Notes: generated by a model not told the origin, from the sequence alone. Shown: positions 23,567-31,501, counted from the stretch's first letter. The stretch: 64,000 nt of DNA from DATCLS01 sp036563805 (GCA_036563805.1 DATCLS010000058.1:62001-126000), one strand, 5' to 3'. Made by a program: numbers and translations.

Positions 23567-23839
23567 GTGGCGAAGGTCAAGCAGGGCAAGGTGTCGCGCA
23601 TCGAGCGGGGGCTGCAGTTCCTCCAGCGCAACGGCGTGCGCAAGGGAGTGCTCGGCGGCTCGCGCGGCTGGTTCTGGGTGGCGGTGGGCACCTACGGCGT
23701 CCGCCGCCTCCGCCGGGCGATCGGCAGCGAGCCCGAGCTCGTCTTCCGGGGCGAGCTCAAGCCGGGCGAGACGTTCCAGATCGGCCACCTCGCGGAGACC
23801 TACGGCGGCAAGAAGCTGCGCCGCCGCGCCCGCACGTAG
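23567..23839 (+). CDS. Small basic protein (90 aa), hypothetical
   Basis: This is a strongly basic protein: VKQGKVSRIERGLQFLQRNGVRKG, an amphipathic stretch GWFWVAVGTYGVRRLRRAIG, then ELVFRGELKPGETFQIGHL and a terminal RRRART. It may lie on the membrane surface or bind nucleic acid or a partner. It is third in the run from 23003 and 16 bases before trmI. The start GTG 23567 lacks a clear ribosome site. I do not know the family. Confidence 0.55.
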   Translation: MAKVKQGKVSRIERGLQFLQRNGVRKGVLGGSRGWFWVAVGTYGVRRLRRAIGSEPELVFRGELKPGETFQIGHLAETYGGKKLRRRART

Positions 23840-23855
23840 GAGCAGGTCGCGCCGC

Positions 23856-24626
23856 GTGAGCCGCCCGTTCGCCGCCGGTGAGCACGTTCTCCTCGTCGAC
23901 GCCAAGCGGCGGCGTTACCTCGTGACGCTCGAGCACGGCGGGGAGTTCCACACCCACGCCGGGGTCCTGCCCCACGACGACCTGATCGGGGCGAGCGAGG
24001 GCTCGACGTTCCGCTCGACCCAGGGGGCCACGTTCCTGGCCATCCGGCCGACGCTGGCCGAGTTCGTGCTGAAGATGCCGCGGGGCGCCCAGGTCATCTA
24101 CCCCAAGGACCTCGGGCCGATCCTGATGCTGGCCGACGTGTTCCCCGGGGCCCGGGTGCTCGAGTCGGGCGTGGGCTCGGGGGCGCTCTCGATGACGCTG
24201 GTGCGGGCCGGGGCCGACGTGGTCGGCTACGAGCTGCGCGAGGACTTCGCCAACCGGGCGACGCGTAACGTCCGGGCGTTCCTCGGGCCGAAGGCGCTCG
24301 ACTCGTACCGCGTCGAGGTGCGCGACGTGTACGAGGGCATCGACGAGACCGACCTCGACCGGGTCGTCCTCGACCTGCCCGAGCCGTGGCGGGCCGTGAA
24401 GCACGCGGCCGGCGCGCTGCACCGGGGCGGGGTGCTCGTCGCCTACACGCCCCAGATCACCCAGGTCATGGCGCTGCGGCGCGAGCTGGCGGCCCAGGGC
24501 TTCGGCATGGCCGAGACGATCGAGGTGCTCAACCGCGGTTGGCACATCGAGGGCCAAGCGGTGCGGCCCGACCACCGGATGGTGGCCCACACCGGCTTCC
24601 TGACGAGCGCCCGGCTGCTGGGCTAG
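23856..24626 (+). CDS. trmI: tRNA (adenine-N1)-methyltransferase
   Basis: This 256-residue SAM enzyme methylates A58 (m1A) in the T-loop of tRNA. An N-terminal beta domain (about 1-80) precedes a Rossmann methyltransferase core. The core has VLESGVGSGALSMTLVRAG (SAM loop, about 98-116), GYELREDFANRATRNV and LDLPEPW. Length and order match TrmI, which works as a tetramer. GTG 23856 follows AGGAG by 9 bases. In actinobacteria this gene commonly stands just before the proteasomal ATPase region, as here. Confidence 0.92.
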   Translation: MSRPFAAGEHVLLVDAKRRRYLVTLEHGGEFHTHAGVLPHDDLIGASEGSTFRSTQGATFLAIRPTLAEFVLKMPRGAQVIYPKDLGPILMLADVFPGARVLESGVGSGALSMTLVRAGADVVGYELREDFANRATRNVRAFLGPKALDSYRVEVRDVYEGIDETDLDRVVLDLPEPWRAVKHAAGALHRGGVLVAYTPQITQVMALRRELAAQGFGMAETIEVLNRGWHIEGQAVRPDHRMVAHTGFLTSARLLG

Positions 24627-24684
24627 GGCGACAGGCTGGGGACGGGAGGGAGACGACGGCGGGCGCGGGGAGAACGAAGAGATC

Positions 24685-25842
24685 ATGATGCTCGATCTGC
24701 TGCTCGTCGCCGCCGGCATCGGGGCGGCCGTCGGCGGCTACCGGCTGGGCTTCCTCGCCCGTGTGACGTCGTGGCTGGGGCTGGCCCTCGGCGTGCTCGT
24801 CGGCACGCTGCTGCTGCCCGAGATCCTGGAGCGGCTCGAGGACGCCAGCGACGCCACCATCGCGTTCGTCGCCATCTGTGCGCTGGCCGGCACCGCGCTG
24901 ATCGGGCAGGCGGCGGGCCTGGTGCTCGGGTCCCGCATGCACATCGCGCTGCCGGCCGGGCCGGCCCGCACCACCGACCGGGTGGCGGGCGGCGTCGCCG
25001 GCGTGCTCGGCATGCTCGTCGGCCTGTGGCTGCTGCTGCCCACGCTGGGCGACATCCCCGGCTGGACGTCCGAGCAGGCCCGCAGCTCGGTCATCGCCCG
25101 GGCCGTGAGCCACCGGTTCCCACCGGCGCCCGACACGATCCAGGCACTGCGCCGGCTGGTGGGCGACGACCCGTTCCCGACCGTGTTCGACCGCCTGACC
25201 CCCGCCCCCGAGGTGGGGGCGCCGCCGGTGTCGACCGGGCTGTCGCAGGCCACGGTCGACGCCGTGATGCCGTCGATCGTCAAGGTCGAGGGCGAGGCGT
25301 GCGGCCGCATCCAGGAGGGGAGCGGCTTCTTCGTGACCGAGACCCTGGTCGTCACCAACGCCCACGTCGTCGCCGGCGAGGACGACACCGACATCGAGCT
25401 GTCCGACGGACGCGACGCGGACGCCACCGTGGTGGCGTTCGACCCGGTGCGCGACCTGGCCATCTTGCGCAGCGAGGTGGCGGGGCCGCCCCTGCCGCTC
25501 GATGGGGCCGAGGTCGGCGACACCGGGGGCGTGTTCGGCCACCCGGGCGGCGGGCCGCTCGAGATCAGCCCGTTCCAGGTGGGCGACCAGATCACGGCCC
25601 AAGGCCGCGACATCTACGACCGGGGAGCGAGCGAGCGCGAGGTGCTGGTGCTGGCGGCCAACCTGGCACCGGGCGACTCGGGCTCGGCGCTGATCGACCC
25701 CGACGGCGAGGTGATCGGCGTGGCGTTCGCCATCGCCCCCGACGAGCCGGGGGTGGCCTACGCGCTGGCCATCGAGGAGCTCCAAGCCGTGCTGGCCGGC
25801 GACCTCAGCGTCGAGCGCGACACGGGGGAGTGCCTGATCTGA
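24685..25842 (+). CDS. marP: MarP-like membrane serine protease (CvpA + trypsin)
   Basis: This 385-residue protein has an N-terminal CvpA-like part with four hydrophobic segments (about 3-25, 27-48, 55-78 and 96-116) and an exported chymotrypsin-fold protease. The catalytic triad is His227 (TNAHVV), Asp257 (RDLAIL) and Ser332 (APGDSGSAL). Cys206 and Cys383 lie where M. tuberculosis MarP has its regulatory disulfide, so oxidation may hold the enzyme active here as well. MarP of M. tuberculosis protects against acid by cleaving a cell-wall hydrolase. GAAGAG precedes ATG 24685. The gene ends 108 bases before a large hairpin. Confidence 0.85.
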   Translation: MMLDLLLVAAGIGAAVGGYRLGFLARVTSWLGLALGVLVGTLLLPEILERLEDASDATIAFVAICALAGTALIGQAAGLVLGSRMHIALPAGPARTTDRVAGGVAGVLGMLVGLWLLLPTLGDIPGWTSEQARSSVIARAVSHRFPPAPDTIQALRRLVGDDPFPTVFDRLTPAPEVGAPPVSTGLSQATVDAVMPSIVKVEGEACGRIQEGSGFFVTETLVVTNAHVVAGEDDTDIELSDGRDADATVVAFDPVRDLAILRSEVAGPPLPLDGAEVGDTGGVFGHPGGGPLEISPFQVGDQITAQGRDIYDRGASEREVLVLAANLAPGDSGSALIDPDGEVIGVAFAIAPDEPGVAYALAIEELQAVLAGDLSVERDTGECLI

Positions 25843-25949
25843 TCTGAGCCCCGCCGGGAGGTCCGGCGGCGCGGCCCGCGCATCCCGTGGGCCGGCGCGG
25901 CCGGGGCGGACGCGGCCGCCGCGCCGGGCGGCCGGTGCCCGGACGCGCG

Positions 25950-25983
25950 ACGGGCGACTGCCCGTCGCGAGGCAGTCGCCCGT
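25950..25983. terminator. Bidirectional intrinsic terminator between marP and ferredoxin
   Basis: A perfect 13-base-pair stem (25950-25962 with 25971-25983) encloses an 8-base loop and is followed by GTTT on the plus strand. It sits between the convergent marP and ferredoxin genes, so it can end both transcripts. Confidence 0.75.
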
Positions 25984-26003
25984 GTTTCGGCGGCCTTACA
26001 GGC

Positions 26004-26240
26004 TCATTCGACCTCGATGAAGATGCACTCGCCGGGGCACTCCTCGGCGGCCTCGATCACCGCCTCTTCCTGGCCACTGGGGACGTTCGCGAGGCCCTCG
26101 GCGCCGCCTGGATCGGAGAAGACCTTGTCGCCTTCCTTGACGTAGGCAAGGCCGTCGTCCAGCAGGGTGAACACATCGGGCGCGATCTCCTCGCACAGCC
26201 CGTCGCCCGTGCAGAGATCCTGGTCGATCCAGACCTTCAT
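26004..26240 (-). CDS. Single-cluster ferredoxin, probably 3Fe-4S
   Basis: This 78-residue acidic electron carrier has CTGDGLC (Cys10 and Cys16) and AAEECPGECIFIE near the end, with DVFTLLDDGLAYV between. The C-x5-C spacing with only three cluster cysteines in the usual places fits the 3Fe-4S ferredoxins that feed cytochrome P450s and related oxygenases in actinobacteria. The extra Cys of PGEC may or may not bind. It is divergent from arc across 236 bases; no P450 is in this window. The redox partner is unknown. Confidence 0.82.
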   Translation of the reverse strand: MKVWIDQDLCTGDGLCEEIAPDVFTLLDDGLAYVKEGDKVFSDPGGAEGLANVPSGQEEAVIEAAEECPGECIFIEVE

Positions 26241-26320
26241 GGCTGTGCTCGCTCCTGGCTCGAGAAGACGTAGACCGTGGGGGTGCGGCGGCGGTCCGTG
26301 TCAACCACCGACGTTGGCCG

Positions 26321-26327
26321 TAGCCTA
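26321..26327. promoter_or_regulatory. Overlapping back-to-back -10 element TAGCCTA
   Basis: TAGCCTA reads TAGCCT on the plus strand and TAGGCT on the minus strand. It lies between the divergent ferredoxin and arc genes and could start transcription both ways, with leaders of about 75 and 140 bases. Confidence 0.3.
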
Positions 26328-26416
26328 GCCAACCCGCCGATAAACACGGCAAGTTCGGGGGAAACTCCCGGATGCCGCACGGGGATCAGCTCCGCCGGAC
26401 GGCGCCCGGGCCGGTG

Positions 26417-26422
26417 TAGGGT
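26417..26422 (+). promoter_or_regulatory. -10 hexamer TAGGGT of arc
   Basis: TAGGGT would give a leader of about 48 bases ending in the strong GAGGAGG site at 26462-26468. This differs from the leaderless genes downstream. Confidence 0.4.
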
Positions 26423-26476
26423 CCGAACAAGGACACGAGCGAGCGACGGATCGAGCAGATCGAGGAGGTGGTCACC

Positions 26477-28240
26477 GTGGGCGAGCGAAGCGACGAGGGT
26501 TCGGAAGTCGAGCGTGACGTCGACGAGGCGGCCCTGAGGGACCAGGTCCGCGCCCTCGAGGAGGAGGTGCTCTCCCTCCGCCAACGCCTCCAGGACGCCC
26601 CCAAGCGCGTGCGCGCGCTGGAGGAGCGGCTGCTCGAGACCAAGGGACAGCTCGCCCAGGCGGTGGCCCAGAACGAGAAGCTCAGCTACACGCTGCGCGA
26701 GGCGCGCGAGCACATCGCCGCCCTCCGCGAAGAGGTCGACAAGCTGACCCAGCCGCCCTCGGCCTACGGCACGCTGCTCGGCGTCAACGAGGACGGCACG
26801 GTCGACGTGTTCTCCGGCGGGCGCAAGATGCGCGTCGCCGTCCACCCGGCGCTCGACACCGAGGAGCTGATCCGCGGCTCCGAGGTCGTCCTCAACGAGT
26901 CGCTCAACGTCGTGCTCGCTCGCTCGCCCGAGACCCACGGCGAGGTCGTCACCATCAAGGAGCTGCTCGACGACAACCGGGCCATCATCGTGGGCCGGGC
27001 TGACGAGGAGCGGGTGACCGAGATGTCCGACCGGCTGGCCAACGAGCGGCTCCGGTCGGGCGACTCCGTGCTGATGGACTCGCGCTCGGGCCTGCTGCTC
27101 GAGAAGCTGCCCCGTCCCGAGGTCGAGGAGCTCGTGCTCGAGGAGGTGCCCGACATCTCCTACGAGGACATCGGCGGCCTCGACGAGCAGATCGAACAGA
27201 TCGCCGACGCGGTCGAGCTGCCGTTCCTCCACCAGGAGCTGTTCGCCGAGCACAAGCTGCCGGCGCCCAAGGGCATCCTGCTCTACGGCCCGCCCGGCTG
27301 TGGCAAGACGCTCATCGCCAAGGCCGTGGCCAACAGCCTGGCCAAGAAGGTGGCGGCGGCCAACGGCGGCAAGACGGCCAAGAGCTACTTCCTCAACATC
27401 AAGGGCCCCGAGCTGCTCAACAAGTACGTGGGCGAGACCGAGCGGCAGATCCGCCTCGTGTTCCAGCGGGCCCGGGAGAAGTCCGAGGAAGGCTGGCCGG
27501 TCATCGTCTTCTTCGACGAGATGGACTCGATGTTCCGCACCCGGGGGTCGGGCATCAGCTCCGACGTCGAGTCGACGATCGTGCCGCAGCTGCTCGCCGA
27601 GATCGACGGCGTCGAGTCGCTGCGCAACGTGATCGTGATCGGCGCCTCCAACCGCGAGGACCTGATCGACCCGGCCATCCTCCGGCCCGGGCGCCTCGAC
27701 GTGAAGATCAAGATCGAGCGGCCCAACGAGGCGGCCGCCGCCCAGATCTTCGCCCGGTACCTCACGCCCGACCTGCCGCTCGACCCCGACGCCGTGCGCG
27801 AGCTGGGCGGGGGCGACCCGGCCAAGTGCGTGCAGGCGATCATCGAGCGGACGGTCGAGGAGATGTACCGGACCGACCGCGACAACGAGTTCCTCGAGGT
27901 CACCTACCAGAACGGCGACAAGGAGACGATGTACTTCAAGGACTTCGCCTCCGGCGCCATGATCGAGAACATCGTGCGTCGCGCCAAGAAGCTCGCGATC
28001 AAGCGCCACCTGGCCGAGGGGACCAAGGGCATCCGGCTCGCCGACATGGTCGACTCCATCCACCAGGAGTACAAGGAGCACGAGGACCTGCCCAACACGA
28101 CCAACCCCGACGACTGGGCGAAGATCTCGGGCAAGAAGGGCGAGCGCATCGTCTACGTCCGCACGATCGTCAACCGCGACGACGGCAAGTCCGCCGGCGG
28201 CCGCTCGATCGAACGGGTGGCCACCGGGCAGTACCTCTAG
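26477..28240 (+). CDS. arc: Proteasomal AAA ATPase ARC/Mpa
   Basis: This 587-residue hexameric unfoldase captures pupylated proteins and threads them into the 20S proteasome. The N-terminal coiled coil (about 15-75, LRDQVRALEEEVLSLRQRL) is where Pup binds. OB domains (about 80-225) and the AAA module follow. The module has Walker A GPPGCGKT, the pore region FLNIKGPELLNKYVGETE, Walker B VIVFFDEMDS and the Arg-finger segment RPGRLD. The C terminus GQYL is the proteasome-docking tail. GTG 26477 is preferred over GTG 26468 because AGGAGG stands 8 bases before it. Its neighbours dop, pup and prcBA complete the system. Confidence 0.96.
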   Translation: MGERSDEGSEVERDVDEAALRDQVRALEEEVLSLRQRLQDAPKRVRALEERLLETKGQLAQAVAQNEKLSYTLREAREHIAALREEVDKLTQPPSAYGTLLGVNEDGTVDVFSGGRKMRVAVHPALDTEELIRGSEVVLNESLNVVLARSPETHGEVVTIKELLDDNRAIIVGRADEERVTEMSDRLANERLRSGDSVLMDSRSGLLLEKLPRPEVEELVLEEVPDISYEDIGGLDEQIEQIADAVELPFLHQELFAEHKLPAPKGILLYGPPGCGKTLIAKAVANSLAKKVAAANGGKTAKSYFLNIKGPELLNKYVGETERQIRLVFQRAREKSEEGWPVIVFFDEMDSMFRTRGSGISSDVESTIVPQLLAEIDGVESLRNVIVIGASNREDLIDPAILRPGRLDVKIKIERPNEAAAAQIFARYLTPDLPLDPDAVRELGGGDPAKCVQAIIERTVEEMYRTDRDNEFLEVTYQNGDKETMYFKDFASGAMIENIVRRAKKLAIKRHLAEGTKGIRLADMVDSIHQEYKEHEDLPNTTNPDDWAKISGKKGERIVYVRTIVNRDDGKSAGGRSIERVATGQYL

Positions 28241-28248
28241 GAGTCGTG

Positions 28249-28671
28249 ATGCCCCTCACGCCGCGCGTGCCCATGGGCGTGCGGGGCATCACCGAGACCA
28301 AGGAGGGCCGGCTGACGGTGATCGTCACCGTCGCCGGCACGCTCCTGGTCGCGATCGCCGCGGCCAACGTGTGGATGGCCAACCGGGCCGACGAGGAGGC
28401 CGACGAGATCCGCGGGGCGCTGCGCGGCGGGCTGGCGTCGGTGCCCGACGCCGTCCTCGCGCAGTTCCCCGACTCGGGCCCGGCGATCGAGGAGGCGGCC
28501 CACCGGGCCCTGGCGGGCCGCGGGGCGCGGCTGGTCCGGATCACGCAGCCCGACGACGACGAGATCGTGGTCGCCGTCGAGTCGAGCTGGGGGTGGCAGC
28601 TGCGGTGCGTGGAGGCCGAGCTGCGGGGCGACGGCACCGTCCTCACGTACCACGACAGCGGACCGTGCTGA
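28249..28671 (+). CDS. Single-pass membrane protein (140 aa), hypothetical
   Basis: This protein has a short N terminus, one membrane segment (VIVTVAGTLLVAIAAANVWM, about 25-44), then a soluble part of about 95 residues with EADEIRGALRGGLASVPDAV and a beta-rich end (RLVRITQPDDDEIVVAVESSWGWQLRCVEAEL). I do not recognise the family. It lies 8 bases after arc, with AGGAG overlapping the arc stop codon, so it is co-transcribed with the ATPase. A role in proteasome function at the membrane is only suggested by position. Confidence 0.6.
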   Translation: MPLTPRVPMGVRGITETKEGRLTVIVTVAGTLLVAIAAANVWMANRADEEADEIRGALRGGLASVPDAVLAQFPDSGPAIEEAAHRALAGRGARLVRITQPDDDEIVVAVESSWGWQLRCVEAELRGDGTVLTYHDSGPC

Positions 28672-28682
28672 GATGTTTGCTG

Positions 28683-28698
28683 GCGTGAAAGCTCACGC
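28683..28698. terminator. Hairpin GCGTGA-AAGC-TCACGC after the 28249 gene
   Basis: A perfect 6-base-pair stem with a 4-base loop lies 11 bases after the stop codon, flanked by TTTGC and GCAAA that can extend it. It may be a weak terminator or an operator for dop. There is no U-run. Confidence 0.35.
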
Positions 28699-28750
28699 AA
28701 AGAAGCCAATCCACTACGGATGCTGGCCTCTGGGCCGCCGCATCCGGGGG

Positions 28751-28756
28751 TAGGGT
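28751..28756 (+). promoter_or_regulatory. -10 hexamer TAGGGT of dop
   Basis: TAGGGT ends 6 bases before GTG 28763, so dop is probably read from a leaderless message separate from arc. Confidence 0.5.
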
Positions 28757-28762
28757 CCCATC

Positions 28763-30280
28763 GTGGCGATGCGGAAGATCATGGGGATCGAGACCGAGTT
28801 CGGCATCATCGTGCGGGGCGCGGTCGAGTCGAACCCCATCGCGGCCTCGTCGGTCCTGATCAACGCCTACGTGCACGAGCTGGCCCGCCTGGGGCACGGC
28901 CATCGCGACCAGCCCAAGGTGGGGTGGGACTTCGAGGACGAGCACCCCGACATCGACGCCCGCGGCTTCACCGCCGAGGGCACGCTCGCCCCCGAGGTCG
29001 AGACGCACCTGGTCAACGCCGTCCTCACCAACGGCGCCCGCTACTACGTCGACCACGCCCACCCCGAGCTCTCGACGCCCGAGTGCGCCGATCCCCGCAC
29101 GGTCGTCGTGTACGACAAGGCGGCCGAGCTGATCCTCGAACGGTCGATGAAGGCGGCGGTCGAGTTGTTGCCGGCGGGCCAGGAGATCGTCGTCTACAAG
29201 AACAACTCCGACCGCAAGGGCAACTCCTACGGGTGCCACGAGAACTACCTGATGGACCGGCAGGTCCCGTTCTCGCGGATCGTCACCCACGTCATGCCCC
29301 ACTTCATCACCCGGCTCGTCTACACGGGCGCCGGCAAGGTCGGCACCGAGGCCCCGGGCCTGACCCACGAGGACGTGCCGTTCCAGCTGTCCCAGCGGGC
29401 CGACTTCTTCGAGGAGGAGGTCGGGCTCGAGACGACGCTGAAGCGGCCGATCGTCAACACCCGCGACGAGCCGCACGCCGACGCCCAGCGCTACCGTCGC
29501 CTGCACGTGATCGTGGGCGACGCCAACCTGTCCGAGGTGGCGACGTTCCTCAAGGTGGGCACGACCGCCCTGGTCCTGTCCATGATCGAGGACGACTTCC
29601 TGCCCCGCGACCTGACGCTGGCCACGCCGGTGGCCGCGCTGCGCCGGGTGTCCTACGACCTGAGCCTGCGCCAGCCCCAGGAGCTGGCCGACGGCACCCG
29701 CATGACCGCTCTCGAGATCCAGTGGGAGTACTTCGACCGGGCCAAGAAGTACGCCGAGGAGCACGGGCTCGAGTGCATCGGCCCGGCCGAGGTCGGGGCC
29801 GAGCTGCTACGCCGCTGGGAGGACGTGCTGACCGGGCTCGAGACCGATCCCGCCTCTGTGGCCGACCAGGTCGACTGGGTGGCCAAGCACCGCCTCATCG
29901 AGGGTTACCGCGAGCGCGGCGGCCTGGCGTGGGACGACGCCCGCCTGGCGGCGATGGACCTGCAGTACCACGACCTGCGGAGGGAGAAGAGCCTGTCCGC
30001 CCGGGTCGGCCTCGAACGGCTCACCACCGACAGTGAGGTGCAGCGGGCCGTGAGTGAGCCGCCGACCGATACGCGTGCGTATTTCCGGGGGAAGTGCCTG
30101 CAGCGGTGGTCACCCCAGATCGTGGCCGCCAACTGGGACTCGATGGTGTTCGACATCGGGGGCGACCCGCTCCGGCGGGTGCCCATGATGGACCCGACGC
30201 GTGGAACGGAGGCCCACGTGGGTAGGTTGATGGAGGACTGTGAGAGTCCGGCCGAGCTGTTGGAGCGGCTCGGCCAGTGA
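28763..30280 (+). CDS. dop: Depupylase/deamidase of Pup
   Basis: This 505-residue member of the glutamine-synthetase-like Dop/PafA family removes Pup from tagged proteins and, in organisms whose Pup ends in Gln, deamidates it. It has MGIETEFGI at the start and the Dop-specific insertion around residues 40-80 (LGHGHRDQPKVGWDFEDEHPD) that PafA lacks. The nucleophilic Asp sits in YYVDHAHPELSTPECADP, with YKNNSDRKGNSYGCHENYLM and RPIVNTRDEPHAD after it. GTG 28763 is used; ATG 28769 is close. Because Pup here already ends in Glu, depupylation may be its only needed activity. Confidence 0.95.
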   Translation: MAMRKIMGIETEFGIIVRGAVESNPIAASSVLINAYVHELARLGHGHRDQPKVGWDFEDEHPDIDARGFTAEGTLAPEVETHLVNAVLTNGARYYVDHAHPELSTPECADPRTVVVYDKAAELILERSMKAAVELLPAGQEIVVYKNNSDRKGNSYGCHENYLMDRQVPFSRIVTHVMPHFITRLVYTGAGKVGTEAPGLTHEDVPFQLSQRADFFEEEVGLETTLKRPIVNTRDEPHADAQRYRRLHVIVGDANLSEVATFLKVGTTALVLSMIEDDFLPRDLTLATPVAALRRVSYDLSLRQPQELADGTRMTALEIQWEYFDRAKKYAEEHGLECIGPAEVGAELLRRWEDVLTGLETDPASVADQVDWVAKHRLIEGYRERGGLAWDDARLAAMDLQYHDLRREKSLSARVGLERLTTDSEVQRAVSEPPTDTRAYFRGKCLQRWSPQIVAANWDSMVFDIGGDPLRRVPMMDPTRGTEAHVGRLMEDCESPAELLERLGQ

Positions 30281-30298
30281 GGAGCGAGGTCAGGGGAC

Positions 30299-30493
30299 AT
30301 GGCTGAGCGAGAGCTGAAGAAGAAGCCCGCCCCGGCTCGTGAGGAAGAGGTCGTCGACGAGGCGCCCGCCCCTTCCGAGCAAGGCGAGAAGATCAAGGCA
30401 GAGCTCGACGACCTTCTCGACGAAATCGACGAGGTCCTGGAGTCCAACGCAGAGGATTTCGTGAAGAGCTACGTGCAGAAGGGTGGTGAGTAG
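30299..30493 (+). CDS. pup: Prokaryotic ubiquitin-like protein Pup (GGE type)
   Basis: This 64-residue, intrinsically disordered tag is joined to lysines of target proteins by PafA and recognised by the ARC coiled coil. The Pro/Lys-rich start is followed by the helical ARC-binding part (GEKIKAELDDLLDEIDEVLE, about 29-48) and the end DFVKSYVQKGGE. The last codon is GAG (Glu), so the tag is ready for ligation without deamidation; mycobacterial Pup ends in Gln. AGGGG lies just upstream of ATG 30299. It is 18 bases after dop and is followed by two hairpins. Confidence 0.96.
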   Translation: MAERELKKKPAPAREEEVVDEAPAPSEQGEKIKAELDDLLDEIDEVLESNAEDFVKSYVQKGGE

Positions 30494-30521
30494 GCACCAC
30501 GTGCACGGAGGTGCACGGTGC
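30494..30521 (+). other. Hairpin directly after the pup stop codon
   Basis: Arms GCACC/GGTGC and GTGCAC/GTGCAC pair around GGAG, with a 2-base bulge on the left side. It abuts the pup stop codon and could stabilise the message end ahead of the terminator at 30546. Confidence 0.45.
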
Positions 30522-30545
30522 TTCACCTCCTGAGCTAGTCCGACC

Positions 30546-30580
30546 GACGCTTCCCCACAACGCGGTGGGGAGGCGTCTTT
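30546..30580 (+). terminator. Intrinsic terminator between pup and prcB
   Basis: A GC-rich stem of about 13 pairs (GACGC-x-TCCCCAC with GTGGGGA-x-GCGTC) has a short loop and is followed by TTT. It ends the dop-pup transcript; prcB has its own promoter 50 bases further. Confidence 0.8.
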
Positions 30581-30629
30581 GCTCTCCGGCCCGGTTCCGT
30601 CCCGTGCACGGGCAGGGTGCGGGGGCGGA

Positions 30630-30635
30630 TAGCCT
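30630..30635 (+). promoter_or_regulatory. -10 hexamer TAGCCT of prcBA
   Basis: TAGCCT ends 8 bases before ATG 30644 and lies 50 bases after the pup terminator. It gives the 20S subunits a separate leaderless transcript. Confidence 0.5.
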
Positions 30636-30643
30636 CCGCCACG

Positions 30644-31501
30644 ATGACTCTGCCGATCTTCCGTGCCGACGACGATCCCGGCCCGTCGTTCGTCGACATC
30701 CTGCGACGGACGGGCCTCGAGCCCCGCTGGGGCGAGGTGCCGGCCGCCGCTGCGGGCGGGAACCCGCAAGACATCCCCCACGGCACCACCGTGGTCGCGG
30801 TCCGCTACGCCGACGGCGTGGTGATGGCCGGCGACCGCCGGGCCACCAGCGGCAACTTCATCAGCCACCGGTCGATGGAGAAGGTGTTCCCGGCCGACCG
30901 CCACTCGGGCGTGGCCATCGCCGGCGCCGCCGGCCCGGCGCTCGAGATGGTCAAGCTGTTCCAGCTCCAGCTCGAGCACTACGAGAAGGTCGAGGGCGCC
31001 GAGCTGTCGCTCGAGGGCAAGGCCAACCAACTCAGCCAGATGGTCCGGGGCCACCTGCCGGCCGCCATGCAGGGCCTGGCCGTGGTGCCGCTGTTCGCCG
31101 GCTTCGACACCCGCCGCAACGTGGGCCGTCTGTTCGAGTACGACGTCACCGGCGGGCGCTACGAGGAGAGCGACTTCGCCGCCACCGGCTCGGGCAGCCT
31201 GCACGCCGGCACCGTCATCAAGATCGGCTACCGGCGCGACCTCGACCGGTCCGACGCCGTCGACTTGGTCATCAACGCCCTCTTCCAGGCCGCCGACGAG
31301 GACTCGGCCACCGGCGGCCCCGATCCGGTGCGCAACATCTACCCGATGATCGCCACCATCACGGCCGAGGGCTTCGAGTACGTCTCCGAGGACGAGATCC
31401 GCGAGCGCTTCGCCGCCCTCCTCGACCGCCTGTCCTCGCCGGGCAGCACCACCACGGTCGCCTCGGAGCCGGCGATCCCGACGGGAGGCACCCCCCGATG
31501 A
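30644..31501 (+). CDS. prcB: 20S proteasome beta subunit
   Basis: This 285-residue catalytic subunit is made with a 47-residue propeptide. Cleavage in IPHG|TTVVAV exposes the nucleophile Thr48. Other active-site marks are GDRRATSG with the Asp and Arg, and the later Lys region. GSGSLHAGTVIK and DAVDLVINALFQAADEDSATGG are typical of actinobacterial PrcB. ATG 30644 is preferred to the reading from 30617 because TAGCCT ends 8 bases before it. Its stop overlaps the prcA start as ATGA, matching the need for equal amounts of both rings. Confidence 0.95.
   Translation: MTLPIFRADDDPGPSFVDILRRTGLEPRWGEVPAAAAGGNPQDIPHGTTVVAVRYADGVVMAGDRRATSGNFISHRSMEKVFPADRHSGVAIAGAAGPALEMVKLFQLQLEHYEKVEGAELSLEGKANQLSQMVRGHLPAAMQGLAVVPLFAGFDTRRNVGRLFEYDVTGGRYEESDFAATGSGSLHAGTVIKIGYRRDLDRSDAVDLVINALFQAADEDSATGGPDPVRNIYPMIATITAEGFEYVSEDEIRERFAALLDRLSSPGSTTTVASEPAIPTGGTPR

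Noticed and set aside
26299..26304. Perfect TTGACA on the minus strand as -35 of the ferredoxin gene
   Set aside because: No acceptable -10 lies 16-19 bases downstream of it on that strand.
28683..28698. CRP site reading of the GTGA...TCAC palindrome before dop
   Set aside because: Only four bases separate GTGA and TCAC; CRP sites need six. A hairpin is the simpler reading.
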